Below are positions 1 to 28,264 of a DNA stretch of 64,000 bases, in pieces (positions within the stretch are counted from its first letter, which is position 1; each line of letters begins with the position of its first letter). The notes below the pieces were generated by a model. That model was given only the letters and a program-made list of their open reading frames with translations, searched no databases and was not told the DNA's origin. Position numbers and translations under genes: made by a program. Origin of the DNA: Apostichopus japonicus (lineage: Eukaryota > Echinodermata > Holothuroidea > Aspidochirotida > Stichopodidae); contig NC_092567.1 in assembly GCF_037975245.1 (NCBI RefSeq), positions 24,312,376 to 24,376,375 of the forward strand. The letters run 5' to 3'.

Positions 1-1603
1 TTCAACCAATATGTGTTCCTTTCTCACTCTCTCTCTGTCTCTCTCAACACGAGAAAATTCAAACGAATAATTAAGTTCATTCATCGCAATAAATAAAGTG
101 CCGAGTATATTCCACCGGAAGAAGGGTTCCCACACTTTCTACGGGAGCAAAACGTATACGGTTATTTGTATATTGACAAATGCACTTAGAGTTCACCGGA
201 AGTCAAAGAGAAGGACTCGCTCCATTTAGCAGTTCATTAAAAGCATAGTTAACGAAGCAGATGTGAAGAGGAGAGGTTAAACAATGAGAATTACTGCAGG
301 GATCCTTAGTAGTATTGAGGGTGTACAAGCAGGCCCGTTGCCAGAGAAACCACTGATTGGGGAACAAAAAATGTCGTGTAATGTCCGACTTGGGAAAGGG
401 CCTAATGAGGAGTTCCTAATGAGGCGGCGGAAAGGGCCTAATAAGGGGATTGTTCCATCAATTTTGAGAATATTGCTTGCTTTGAATATGGAGGTAAAAC
501 AGATTTAACCTCCATGCTTTGAATAAGGGGGCTTAGATGCCAAAAATATGGTGTTGTCGTTTCCTTTTTTTTAATTATGGTTCATTAGTGTTGCCAAGTG
601 CATACGACTTTGTTTGCGAGTGTTAAATGTTAAAATGTAAGCCATTTAGAAGTTAGTCTGACAGATTTTGTGCAGGCATGTACGTGCAACAACAGCTAGC
701 CTAACCTGCTCCGTTCGTGAGTGCATTTATTTTCTCAATCGCGAATATAATTTTTGTCAAAGTTGCCCAGCCCTTCGCTACTTGAACACCAAACAACCCA
801 ACCGCCGACCCTACCTCCACCATCATGTCTCCCATATATAAAGAAATCATTGTGTCTGCATGCGTGTAGAATCAACACAAGAGTATACTTTAGCGCGCAC
901 AGTTTTTTTTTTTTTTTAAAGTGGAATTAATCATTTGAATACGTTTAACAGAGTAGCATGAGCAATTTCATTGCGAGTAAAAATATATATTGTCAGCATT
1001 TAATTTGACGTTTCATTCATCACTTAAAATCTTTGGCTTTCATCATTTTCACTAAAACAGAATATAATCTTTGTTTAGTACCCACCGGGACATGAAAAAT
1101 ATTACCTTTCACAGCAGATATATAATGGATGGCATTAAAACCAAAGAATATTGATATTGCTACGCTTATTGAGACGTGTGATATAAACAGATCGTCTATG
1201 TTGCAGATATACATTACAAGTTTCCCTATTGAATATGATCTGCAGTAAGTTTATAAACACAAGTTCTAATTTGAAGATAAAAATAAGAAAACTTTGCTGT
1301 GGTTCGTTAGTTAAATGAAACAAATCTAATATGCTTCGCGGTGGATCCTCTCAATTTCGGTTCAAGCGGTAGTGTTAAATTACATACAAGTTACACAGAT
1401 TTTCGTTATGGTGTGAGTGGGTGTGTATGTGTGTGTGTATGGGTGTATGTATGTGTGGCCAGACCCAGGTAAAGCCCAGGATGACACACATACATACATA
1501 CATACATACATACATACATACATACATACATACATACATACATACATACATACATACATACATACATACATACATACATACATACATACATACATACATA
1601 CAT

Positions 1604-1638
<35 letters not shown>

Positions 1639-2739
1639 TACGCACAGATATACATACATACAAACACGCACACATACACCCACATGCACGCACGCAGACA
1701 TACGCACAGACACGCGAACAGACATACGTACACATATACATACATACATACACACATACATACATACATACATACATACATACATACATACATACATACA
1801 TACATCTCAAGGTCAGATTACAACTGTTTATACTTCGGATTTGTATGGCTTATCAGATGTGTAACTGAGATGAGTTAGTTTGCTGATCACCCAAAGTCAG
1901 ATCCGATAAATCAACAGCCATTAAGGCACCAATGGACTTTGAACTCCACCCTTACGATACAGTGATTAACTACTACACTACGAGTATATATGTATATACT
2001 ACGAGTGTATATGTATATATGTACTACGAGCATATATGTATGATAGGCTACTCGGTGTCCCAATGCTTGAAAACGATAACTCGTTCCATTTTATTTACAA
2101 TTCCCACGTCTCCCCAATCTCATTCAACCCCTCTTCCGCCACTTTTCAACCCTCTCCACCTTCTATTCTAGGAAAATTCTTAGATCCACAAGTGATCCAA
2201 CTGTGTGCAGTCCTCACAGGCGGAGCCAGTATTACTCGTGAGAGGGAGCTACTATAGGAGACAACTATCGGTAGAGATCGAAAATATACAACCAAACCTG
2301 TGGTACATAAGAAAACATAGTTGCGAGGAAACAAAAATAGCTAAGGTAGGAAGGTCCGAACCCAACGACTATCTTTATTTGCAAATATATTTAAGACTGT
2401 AAAAATATTGTGCTTAGCCGAGAGATATAAACAACAGAAAGCAAAACGTGTCTCTCGGTTTCTAAATGTGTAAATGTTTGACTAATTATAAAACAAAGAG
2501 TGTTAATTGTTGTTAGAGTATGAGTAAGGTAAATCATTACCTAAGTTTAACCTGACATTGCACTATTAGGTTGTTTTAAGTTCAGCCTCATTACAAGTGG
2601 CTGTACTAGTATATATCATACAACGCTGAAACAACACAGTCTGAGCCAAATAGTACAAAGGTTCATCATATATCAAGTACAGACTATACATTGAACGTGC
2701 CAAACGTGCTTCAGTGTGCTTCATTACAATCAGGGGTCC
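1..2739. other. No gene recognised; 5' flank of the tetraspanin gene
   Basis: I see no conserved protein in this stretch. The open frames are short and unlike known families, and the longest lie inside a TACA microsatellite. An AATAAA-type hexamer near position 90 could be the 3' end of a gene to the left, but nothing else supports that. A T-rich run lies near 903-918. Confidence 0.5.
1486..1805. repeat. (TACA)n / (CAGA)n compound microsatellite
   Basis: About 30 tandem TACA units run from 1486 to about 1605, then CAGA units to about 1636, then degenerate ACACA/ACGCA-type sequence and a second TACA block to 1805. The long YVCM and HTYI open frames on both strands here are artefacts of this tetranucleotide repeat. 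Confidence 0.97.
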
Positions 2740-3484
2740 CACAACTGGAATTTTTAAACTCCTCTGTAAAAGGTAAGCTGTACTTCTTTTGAAATGTTTA
2801 TCTATATGTTTACTTCTTACTACATAGACGCTTTTTTGGTTGACTTTTTTCAGAGATTTTTTTTAATCTGCGCTGTCTGATATAGTCTTATATTACGTTT
2901 TAATGCAAGTTCATATATATGTATAAAAAAGGTTGATGTGTCACGAAAGTGTAATGAACTTTCTGTAATTCACTTTATGAAAGAGACAATCGGGAACTTA
3001 GTGTTTAACGATATGATATGATATTATATGATGTATACATGTCCTACATATATACATATACTGTATATATGTAATTTAATATTAGCTAGTGGATTAGTGT
3101 TAATTATCATTAAGAAAGGAAACTCCAAAACCTATGCTTTCTCTTATATGATGGACATGTCTGTGATAGCCCACATTCCCCTCACCCCCCCCCCCAACCG
3201 TTCACCCCAAACTGCTAATACATATCTTGTTTTGTTTGGAAGATATCCTGGTTTGAAATTCTTTGTAGTTGGCTGCATTTAGAACAACCTTTAGACAAGG
3301 AAACCTTATCAATTGTTTTCTTATCTCTTTTTTAACAAGGTCTAAAATGTTATCTTTCATCTTTCATGGTATATAGCTCATTATTGTTTTGGAGTGGTCA
3401 GTTCCTCTCGATTGTTATTAACCTTGATCAACAGTCGTTTCATTTTGTTTTCCAGATCGATATCGTTATAAACAGGTTAGAACA

Positions 3485-11722
<8,238 letters not shown>

Positions 11723-14700
11723 TGATGTCACAAGGCGATGGTCACATGAGTGATTATGAAAGAGAAACTTTCCGTATGGCTATGTGAGACTAACAAGGTG
11801 CATACACCTAACGTCACCTTCACACGGACTTGATGTGATTATATATATATATATGTGGGAGATTAACCATCGGCCGTATGGCTTATATCGGCTTTACCTA
11901 ACGGACAGTAAACTAACCCCCCCCCCCCCCCGTCTGTTTTCCAGCTTACATATCGTCACATACCACTGTAACGTGTGTTTCCTGATTATGCGATATCATA
12001 TATTGGACACCAAAAGCTCAACTTATAAGATGATTGCTCTGAAAGAGATGTACCTATATACCCTACAGTAAGATGATATCTATATAGAGTAACGTATGTG
12101 TTGTCGTGTTTGTATACACGCCACAGTACAAAGGCCACCTAAATATGTATGTAAATGGACACATGTTTCACAACATCGCCATAGGCCTATATTTTGTGGC
12201 CCCATTGGCGTTCCATAATAATTGCACGAGCTTTACATGCGTTTAGAATAGGTCACACAGTTGATCTGAATCTAGCCAGTGATGAGCTATCTTATACAGG
12301 GGGGCTACAGTTGTCTTGGGATGATATATTAGCTGGCCCGAAGTGGATTAACCGAGTTTTCAATACATGGATGAGCCACAATAAACGTCTCTCTATCTCT
12401 GTGGGTATGGGTGTGGGTGGGTGGGTGGGTGGGTGGGAGTGGAGGGGGATTTGGGTTTAAGGCGATAAGTTTGGGTTTGGGAAATTATTTATTGTTTAAT
12501 TCCCTTAAAATGTCAGATCGTACAGTTACTGCACAATTCAATTCCATTGTCTACATAATTTTTGTATGTGTGTGTATTTATCACATTTAGATTCCCCCCC
12601 CCCAAAAAAAAAAAAAATATTTCAAAATTGACGGCCTCTATTTATATTATTTGAAAAATTTGAATAGTCAAGCAAATGACCAAGAATGTTGAATTTTTTT
12701 ATTTTGAATATTTGTATAACATCGAAATGTTTTTCAATATTGATTCAAATTCTGCTCATATTTGCATCTATAATTACTGTCAATGATAGCGACATTTTTC
12801 CATTTCATTTCGTCTTTGTATGCATTCTTCTGTAGAATCCTATTTATATTCATTAAGTAATTAACAATTTCTCCTGTACCTTTGTTTTGTCTTTGTCTTT
12901 AGCCTTTTTCCTTTGTCTTTAGTTTCCTTCTATGAGACTGAAGATCAATCTAATAATTTCTTTATAAGATTTGCAATACATATTGAAAAAAAAGTTTTCT
13001 AATCCGGGTATTTTTTGTCTGCTATCGTGAGTATAGGCCTACATAATTATTCCTCGGCAGTTTTGGCATGTTTTTACATGATGCCAAAATGTCGTAGTTC
13101 CTAAATGGTTACAAATTGGTGGTCTAAAGCCTCTATTTAATGTGTTTATCCTCCCGACAAAGTTATATCTATCTGCTATTTCAGATTGGGATAAGAAGTG
13201 GGTTACTCGTATATGTGGTCACGTGCGTTAGAAATCTTGGGAAAATTCGCCTTCATTTTCGGTAAAAAATTGTATTAAGAGTGCCTTTACCATTGTGTTC
13301 GGCAGCGCTTATACGTTAACGCGACAAATAGTTTTTAGAAGCTTTTACTGCACGGGTGAAATGTTAACTACAATATTTTTTATTTTCTCTATCGCCATCT
13401 TCTTTAAATTGGCTTTTGTCCAGTTCTCCCTCTTTCTGTCCTAATATCACGATTTCGGGGGCGATCGAAAATTATTTATCTCCCATTTTTTTTGTGGGTG
13501 TCAGACAGACAGGTAGATCATTCTTATGGTAATAAAATTGTCTGTGATTGTTTTGAACAACTCGAACTCATGCATGAGACCTATTTGTCCGTATCTCTAC
13601 ATCTCGTATAGGCCGACAAATAGGTTTACATATACATAAACCAACGTAAGCGAAACTCTTTATGTTAAGAGGCTCATTTCTGGTAATCTGGTAAAGATGT
13701 ATTTTCTTTAGTAAATACATGTACTGCTTTATTTAACCTCGTCGTTCAATTAATGTATATAGTTAGATTTCTCTACAAGGGCTATATTAAGTAGATTTAT
13801 CATCGCCCTAATTACCGTGAAGCATGTCATCAAATGCCTACATTTAATGTGTGTGGTCGGGTAATAAACTTAAAACAATACATTTCTCTGACGTTTCCAG
13901 CCGGTCTAATCCCGTCCCTCCGCCCAGGCTCCCTCGTCAAGAATAATAAATAAGTATGCGCAAACTTTCGTTTAATTATTAATATAGGCTTTATACGACT
14001 ATATAGCATGCTGTTCTAGTATCTGATATGTAGCCTATATACTGAATCATGAATATGTTAGTTGGGAAAAAAGCGCCATGACGTTAGAAACCAAAAAGTT
14101 TGGGTGGGGGGATGAGATTCCATTAAACAGAAGGAATTTAAAGGAATATTCCATTGTCAGACAATGAAACAATTATCTAAAAGAGAGCTAAAATATCTAT
14201 TTGTTTCACTCTTGTAAGTGGGTGATAACACCACAATATATTTTCGTAACTCGAGATATGGTTGATCAAAAGTTACATATCTTGACTTCTCTCCGTAGTG
14301 TCAGTAAGTAGATTTGATCACGACCGAGTTATTATAAGATTTACTACCCTATTAAACATGTTTGTAATTTATTAGACTTGGAATGTTTACTGGTCAATCG
14401 AAAATTCATTGCACTTGAATTTCAACAATATGCAACCTTTGTTTGAGAGAGATTTTATAATCCTCTGTGGATAAATGATTTAAAATTTATATTAAATGAA
14501 AAACAGAAAAAATAACTCTACAACTCAATTGCCATAATGCGATTATATCGTTCTAGTCGTTGCCAGGTGCATTCACAAAAATAAACCACGAAATGTGACA
14601 ATTTTATATATCTTTACCATACAATATGCTATGAGGGTGCGGAAATGACCTGAAGATGCGGACAATTTTTCAGCAAGTTTTGGTGAGCAATTAACGCCAG

Positions 14701-15036
14701 CCATAGGCTTATCCCTTTAAAGTTACCTCAGAATCAAGTTTATAGTTCTCCCCACGTTTAGTATTTTTGTCGATGGTTTTGATTATAATTGTTTTCATAG
14801 TGTGGCAGTAAATCTGATACGGCGTCCCATAGTTTGATGACTGTATTAATATTTACAAGGAGTTTCACTTGTAAATGTTGCAGTTAACCTATCATTATAA
14901 CCAGAATGCAAACCTGCATTGAACTTTTGATTACTTCATTGCAATAGAGTTCTGCTTATTCACCAGAAACTTTTTTATTATATAAATGTCCTGATTTCTA
15001 CCATGAGATACGGTTTCATGTTTAATTGGTTTTTCA
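11723..15036. other. Tetraspanin 3' UTR and intergenic DNA
   Basis: The 3' UTR must begin at 11723. The first well-placed AATAAA is at 12380-12385. An earlier stretch has a short TA run (about 11842) and a poly-C run (about 11917-11930). Beyond 12.4 kb I see only AT-rich unique DNA, a GGGT run (about 12410-12437) and no gene. Confidence 0.55.
12380..12385 (+). other. Candidate poly(A) signal for the tetraspanin
   Basis: Canonical AATAAA lies about 660 bases past the stop codon. No transcript evidence is available to confirm use. Confidence 0.4.
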
Positions 15037-15610
15037 TAGTTTGCCTGCTGGTGACCCAGATGACCTTTGACCTCTACCAGAAGCAACTGAGTTTTACTAT
15101 ACAGTAAAACGCATTCGCATGCCACTTGTAAACACTATATCTCAAGTTAAATCTCCATGTTCCCTAACTTGAGATAAATTGTACAAGGTTTTCAGTGTTT
15201 GACATCTGGTGACCTCAGATGACCTTTAACCTCCACGTTTAACAATAACCTTCTTCTCAATATGATTCATGCACATGCCAAGTTTAACAAGATTTCCACA
15301 ATTTGACCCCTGGTAATGCCAAATGACCTTTGATCTCCACCAAAAATAATAAGGGTCTTGAACTCAACGTAACCCAACTACATAGGCCTACTAAATATGA
15401 GATTAGTCCAAGCTTTCCTTCATGAGATATCGTGTTTACATGTTGTCACAATTTAACCTCTGGTGACCCCAAATGACGTTTGACCTGCCAGAAAACAATA
15501 GGGTTCTTCAACTCGATGTGGTATTCCTACACACCAAATACGATATTGGTCCAATTTTCCCTTCTTGAGATATCGTGTTTACAAGCAATGCGTCACACAC
15601 ACACTCATCC
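15037..15610 (-). repeat. Dispersed AGGTCA-rich repeat, copy 1 (minus orientation)
   Basis: Reading the minus strand, this copy matches the plus-strand copy at 58375-59170 in order: TGTAAACACGATATCTCA, a GGTCAAATTGTG segment and an AGGTxAAAGGTCATCTGAGG segment recur in units of roughly 150-190 bp. TGACCTTTGACCT at 15061-15073 is a perfect DR1-type arrangement of AGGTCA half-sites. A short third copy lies at 43310-43475. No open frame crosses it. Confidence 0.85.
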
Positions 15611-15651
15611 GTCTGCATGACTACAGGGTGAGTGATAGCTGGAAAAGGAAT

Positions 15652-15793
15652 CCGCCGGCACCCCTCCCCCTGACAAGGTTCCCAAGCGGCCAAGGGAATT
15701 CGCCGGCACCCCTCCCCCTGACAAGGTTCCTAAGCAGCCAAGGGCATTCGCCAGCACCCCTCGCCCCTGACAAGGTTCCCTCTCCCTGACAAG
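15652..15793. repeat. About 53-bp tandem repeat, roughly 2.5 copies
   Basis: The units share CGCCGGCACCCCTCCCCCTG followed by ACAAGGTTCC and AAGCxGCCAAGGG. Copies differ at a few positions and the last is shortened. The proline-rich open frames on both strands here follow the repeat. Confidence 0.85.
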
Positions 15794-15884
15794 GATCAGT
15801 GGAGAAAATGTTTTATAAAAACACGAATTCCAAACAACTGGATCTTTAAATATTTGAAAAGCATGCAAAAGCTTTCTCCCACAT

Positions 15885-15946
15885 AATGGTTTAGTGGTAG
15901 AGAAAAAGTTTTGGCAGCAGGAGGTCCCTGGTTCAATTCCAAATAC
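15885..15946 (+). pseudogene. tRNA-Cys-like pseudogene or SINE head
   Basis: GGTTTAGTGGTAGAG resembles a tRNA D-arm/A-box, GCA sits where a tRNA-Cys anticodon would be, and GGTCCCTGGTTCAATTCC is an intact variable-loop plus B-box. The acceptor stem does not pair and the anticodon stem is poor, followed by a T-rich run. I therefore call it a decayed tRNA or a SINE head rather than a working tRNA gene. Confidence 0.55.
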
Positions 15947-15949
15947 TGT

Positions 15950-18359
15950 TTTTTTTTTTCATCAAAACATATCCTACCTTGTTTAGCAGCTTGCAGAAAA
16001 CTCATCTGATCAAACAAAATCTTTTAAAAAATTAAATTCCTTTTGATCTTGAAAACATTGATACAACATTGGTAAATGATCTCCTATTAAATGTAAAAAT
16101 TAAAACGACAAAACAAAAATGAAAAGAAACAATGAAAGTAAAGAAACATTTTTACCATCTTATTAATACTACAAATAAACAGAATTACAGAGTTAATTCT
16201 TTTTACAACTTTAAATTACTCTTTTAAGTATAGGGACTATTTTAATGCCAAAGTGTACGTCACAATGACCACGGAATCACTCCTAATTCATAAATTACAC
16301 TTGGTTACTTACAGGTATACAGGTGAACAGTAATGCTTAAATTCGCCAAACAAACCTCCTCCTCCTCCCCCACCCCTACAGACACACCATACCTTTTAAT
16401 ATTTAACCTTACTAAGGTGAATCAAGTTCAATCAACGATAACTGAGAATGATAAATAAAATTTTAAAAGATTGTAACCTTTGGCTTAATTTTTTTCATGT
16501 AACTTGTATGTTAGGCTATCTAACTCATTTTCAACCAAACATCAGTTGAACAGGAAGTACTAATGTTTGTGTCATAGAACTACACACTACAGAATGAAAC
16601 GAATTGGTAGCAAACAGCGAAGCCTAAATTTGGCTGTGGTGATACTTCTCTCTGTTGGACTAACTGAACTTGTGTATTATGAGTACAGTAGTACTAGCCT
16701 ACATTAACTCAAAACGTGACAAAATGATGGCCCATATTAAACATTTTTAGTGACACAATCTGCTGAAAGTTGTGCTTCAGATAATTAAGTCGTTCTCCCA
16801 AGTGACATTGTGGGGAACATACCCATTATTTAGCAGGATAGAGAAACATAAGAATTGGGTACAATCTGTTATGGCAATGTACTGTCAATACACACATTAT
16901 CATCTTCTGTAATTCTTCTTACAAAGCTACAAAATTGAGATGGGACAGTTGGAATCTTCCCAAAATGACGTCAACACATGAAGAAAGGAAAAAAGAAGTA
17001 CTTCCATTAAAATATAGACTATTTCTTCAAAGGAGCAACACAAAAATCAAAAAGTGCATAAACTTAAAAAAGTCAGACTGACGATTATTTAGAACGGCTT
17101 GATTACAGAAAAATATTAGCAAAGTTGCTTTTAAAAGAAGTACCAAACCAAGTCTAGAAAACTGTACAGATACAAAAACAATGGGGCTTCTAAGCACAGA
17201 AAATACTCGGCAGTTTCTGTGGTGGGGGTGGTGGAGGGGTTAGGGTTGGAGAGGGGTTGGGATGGGAGGGGGATAGGTGTTGAAAGCAAGAAGGTGATGT
17301 CACAATCACCTTGCAGTCTGACACACTTTAACAACGTATCCTCAGAGTGGATAAACTCTGTGTGAACTACTCTACTATATGTGAACTACTATATGTGAAC
17401 TACTATATGTGAACTACTATATGTGAACTACTATATGTGAACTACTATATGTGAACTACTCTTCTAACATTTACCCCAGTGTGATTTCACGGTTCAGTGG
17501 TATCAGTCATAGTGCTAAGGGAGACATAGTGTATTCTCTACATTTACAACTGATGCAACATTTGTGAGACATTGAGGTGTCAAGAACAAATAAATGATAA
17601 ACTACAATAACAACAATGTTGGACTGATTTTCAGGGAATTTCAAGAAACCACTATTGAAGTAAACATACATTTGGAGTATCACCCCACCCCCCCCCCCTC
17701 CTCTCCCTGTCAGCAGAAGAATGTAAAATAAAAATTCCTTCATGGTGAATGTTATCATAAGTAAAATAAGTAAAATATTACGGCACGGGAAGCCGTCGTT
17801 GTAAGTTTATCCAATATCCAAACCTAAGAGTCGCAAGTGACTACCGATGACTTACATTTGGTGGGGTTTTGTGGCTGTACTAACTGATAACATTTTAGCC
17901 AGCAAACTCAACGTTTTTGTATTTTATCAGACTGTCTTCATGATAATTGGCAACTTGATTTGATAGAATAGACTGTGGACATTTTACAACAACGATGACC
18001 AAGTAGAGAAGACAGACGAACAATTTTGTTCCCGAGGAAAGGTAACTGCGGTTCCCCAAAAAAAGGTCTTTATCCTTCTCTTCCTTGGAGGTTGGGGAAT
18101 GGGGTTGGGGATTTTTTTACAAACATTTACTTGCAGTAAGGTGGAGCGTCCAAGCACTGTCGTAGTCGACTGTTACACCCTGGGCAACGTGGGTGGTGAG
18201 AATCGTGCCATTCTGAGTTTGACAACAGATGGAATCATCGATATCAGTTGGTCACTGGGTGGACATTTACAAAGCTTACAGCCAGGTTTCAAAAGTCCCA
18301 ACCACTGTTGCCACGGGGATCGGAGTGGAACCACTGTCTTTTATGATGGGCTCTCCATC
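15950..18359. other. Intergenic DNA and PRMT1 3' UTR
   Basis: No conserved coding sequence is visible on either strand. The 3' part adjoining 18359 must be the PRMT1 3' UTR, but I found no well-placed minus-strand AATAAA. A 14-bp minisatellite sits at 17362-17464. Confidence 0.5.
17362..17464. repeat. 14-bp minisatellite GTGAACTACTATAT
   Basis: About six near-identical 14-bp units run from 17381, preceded by a variant unit at 17362. The periodicity is exact, with no spacer, so it is not a CRISPR array. Confidence 0.95.
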
Positions 18360-26551
<8,192 letters not shown>

Positions 26552-28264
26552 CGTGTTGCAGTTCAATTGACTTTGCTCTTTCTTTGTAATCGTGATAAAT
26601 CGTTCGACTTAACCTTTGACCCAAACAATATTACTCATTACTCACTGACTATTCATATGTGAAGAGTGACGTATTGGATGAATGACTTTGTTATTGCGTT
26701 TTGCAACAACAATTAATACCACTGAGCAAGAATAGCACTGACAATTTATCCATAGTTGGTAATTCAGTGCATCTAATAGTAAAAAACACAGTCAAAGCAA
26801 CATCATCGCTCTCAAAATGTATTCAGCTGACCATAATGACAAACTGAACTGCTTCAGCGTCGAAGTTTCGCATATCCAAATTGTGTTGGTGATTTCCTTG
26901 TTTAGTGCGTCCTCGTGCCAAGAAATTGACAAGTTAAGATGGACGAGGGGCCCTGCCTCACCCCAACACCGCCCACTTCACCCTAAAAAATAGTAATTTT
27001 ACTCGATAAGCTTGACCATCATTGACGTTTATCCCCGCCCACCCCCCCCCCCCCCACACACACACCCTCCCTTTATTCCCTAGTCCTGCCTAGCATTCAA
27101 ACCAGTATATAGCGTCTCAACATTCGAAGATGTATCCTGACGTGTCATATGGTCCCTGTCAGTACACCTAAAGGCCTTTTCGATGTTGGACCAGTAACTT
27201 ATCAACAAACAGTACATACATTAGCATCAGCAATTAACCTATTCACGTTATGAAGATATGGACATACCATACCGAATATGATTAATTTAAGTTGACCTTT
27301 TCGCGTTCCATACATAATTATGACCAGTTGACAACAACATGAGAGCCTACCGTAAACTATACCACATACACTGAGTAAGTTACAAAACAACACGTATATT
27401 ACCGAAACATGTCATTTATAGTTCATGTTAATCAATGAAAAGATATAACAAGATAAACAGGGTATTTTCTAAAATAGAAAGAAAGTATTTACATTTCCTT
27501 TTGGAAGAGGTTAACAAAAATTTAAATAGAGAGGACTTCATGCAACGGAGATATGAATCGTCTAACATATATACGTATATGCGCCCACATTGTGGCCTAT
27601 ACTATATATTGATTTTATGTTATCGATTGATTGTTCAAAGTCAACAAGCTTGACACCAACCTTCAACTCAATGAATCAAGTCGAACAAAGATTTTACAAA
27701 TAAATATTGAGTAGAAAAGTAAATAAGATTCTATATTGTGTTTTCAAATCCTGCTTATTTATCAGACGATTGATTTTTTAATGTTGTTGATTCCTTTCTC
27801 GTCCGTTCGGTGTATGTATGATCAAGGAACTGTTTCATTTCAGCGAAAGTACCGGTATATTTCTGCAGGTATATATCTACTCTGTGCTAATTTCTTGGAC
27901 TATTACCACATGTATAGTCTGTTTATGAGAAAGCAACATTCCGGTTCCTTAAGATCGTAAGTTGAAATTTATTTTGTCTACTTTCTTCTTCTATTAAGTA
28001 AATGCCATTTCTATCTATTAATTAAATTTATGTTTCATTTGATATTCAAAGTGTGCGAACTCTTTTAATTGACTGCATATCTGCGCTACACTGCAAAACT
28101 GACCTTTATGAACACAGATTACAAAGACAAATAAAATTTACAAAAAGCAACTGGAAATAGGCCTATTTGGCTAGAATCGGATTCGAACAAGTGAGTTAAT
28201 ATAAGTCAATTATTTTGTTTCTTTTAGATAGTTCAGAGAAAGAGAGAAAAAGAAAACTGGGAAG
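26552..28264. promoter_or_regulatory. Intergenic region between divergent PRMT1 and PNPLA-like genes
   Basis: The two start codons face away from each other across about 1.7 kb, so both promoters probably lie here. The PNPLA 5' UTR appears to begin with an acceptor at 28227/28228 (CTTTTAG before ATAGTT), implying a non-coding first exon further left. I see no TATA box that I would commit to. There is a poly-C run near 27041-27055. Confidence 0.4.

Noticed and set aside
1375-1878. Long open frames on both strands (YVCM and HTYI repeats)
   Set aside because: They are translations of the TACA/CAGA microsatellite, which stays open in several frames by composition.
12194-12460. 88-codon frame downstream of the tetraspanin stop
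   Set aside because: Lies in the presumed 3' UTR, spans the AATAAA signal and ends in a GGGT repeat; no domain.
15885-15946. Functional tRNA-Cys gene
   Set aside because: A- and B-box-like parts are present but the acceptor and anticodon stems do not pair; called a pseudogene or SINE head.
17362-17464. CRISPR-like array
   Set aside because: The 14-bp units abut without spacers and the genome is eukaryotic; it is a minisatellite.
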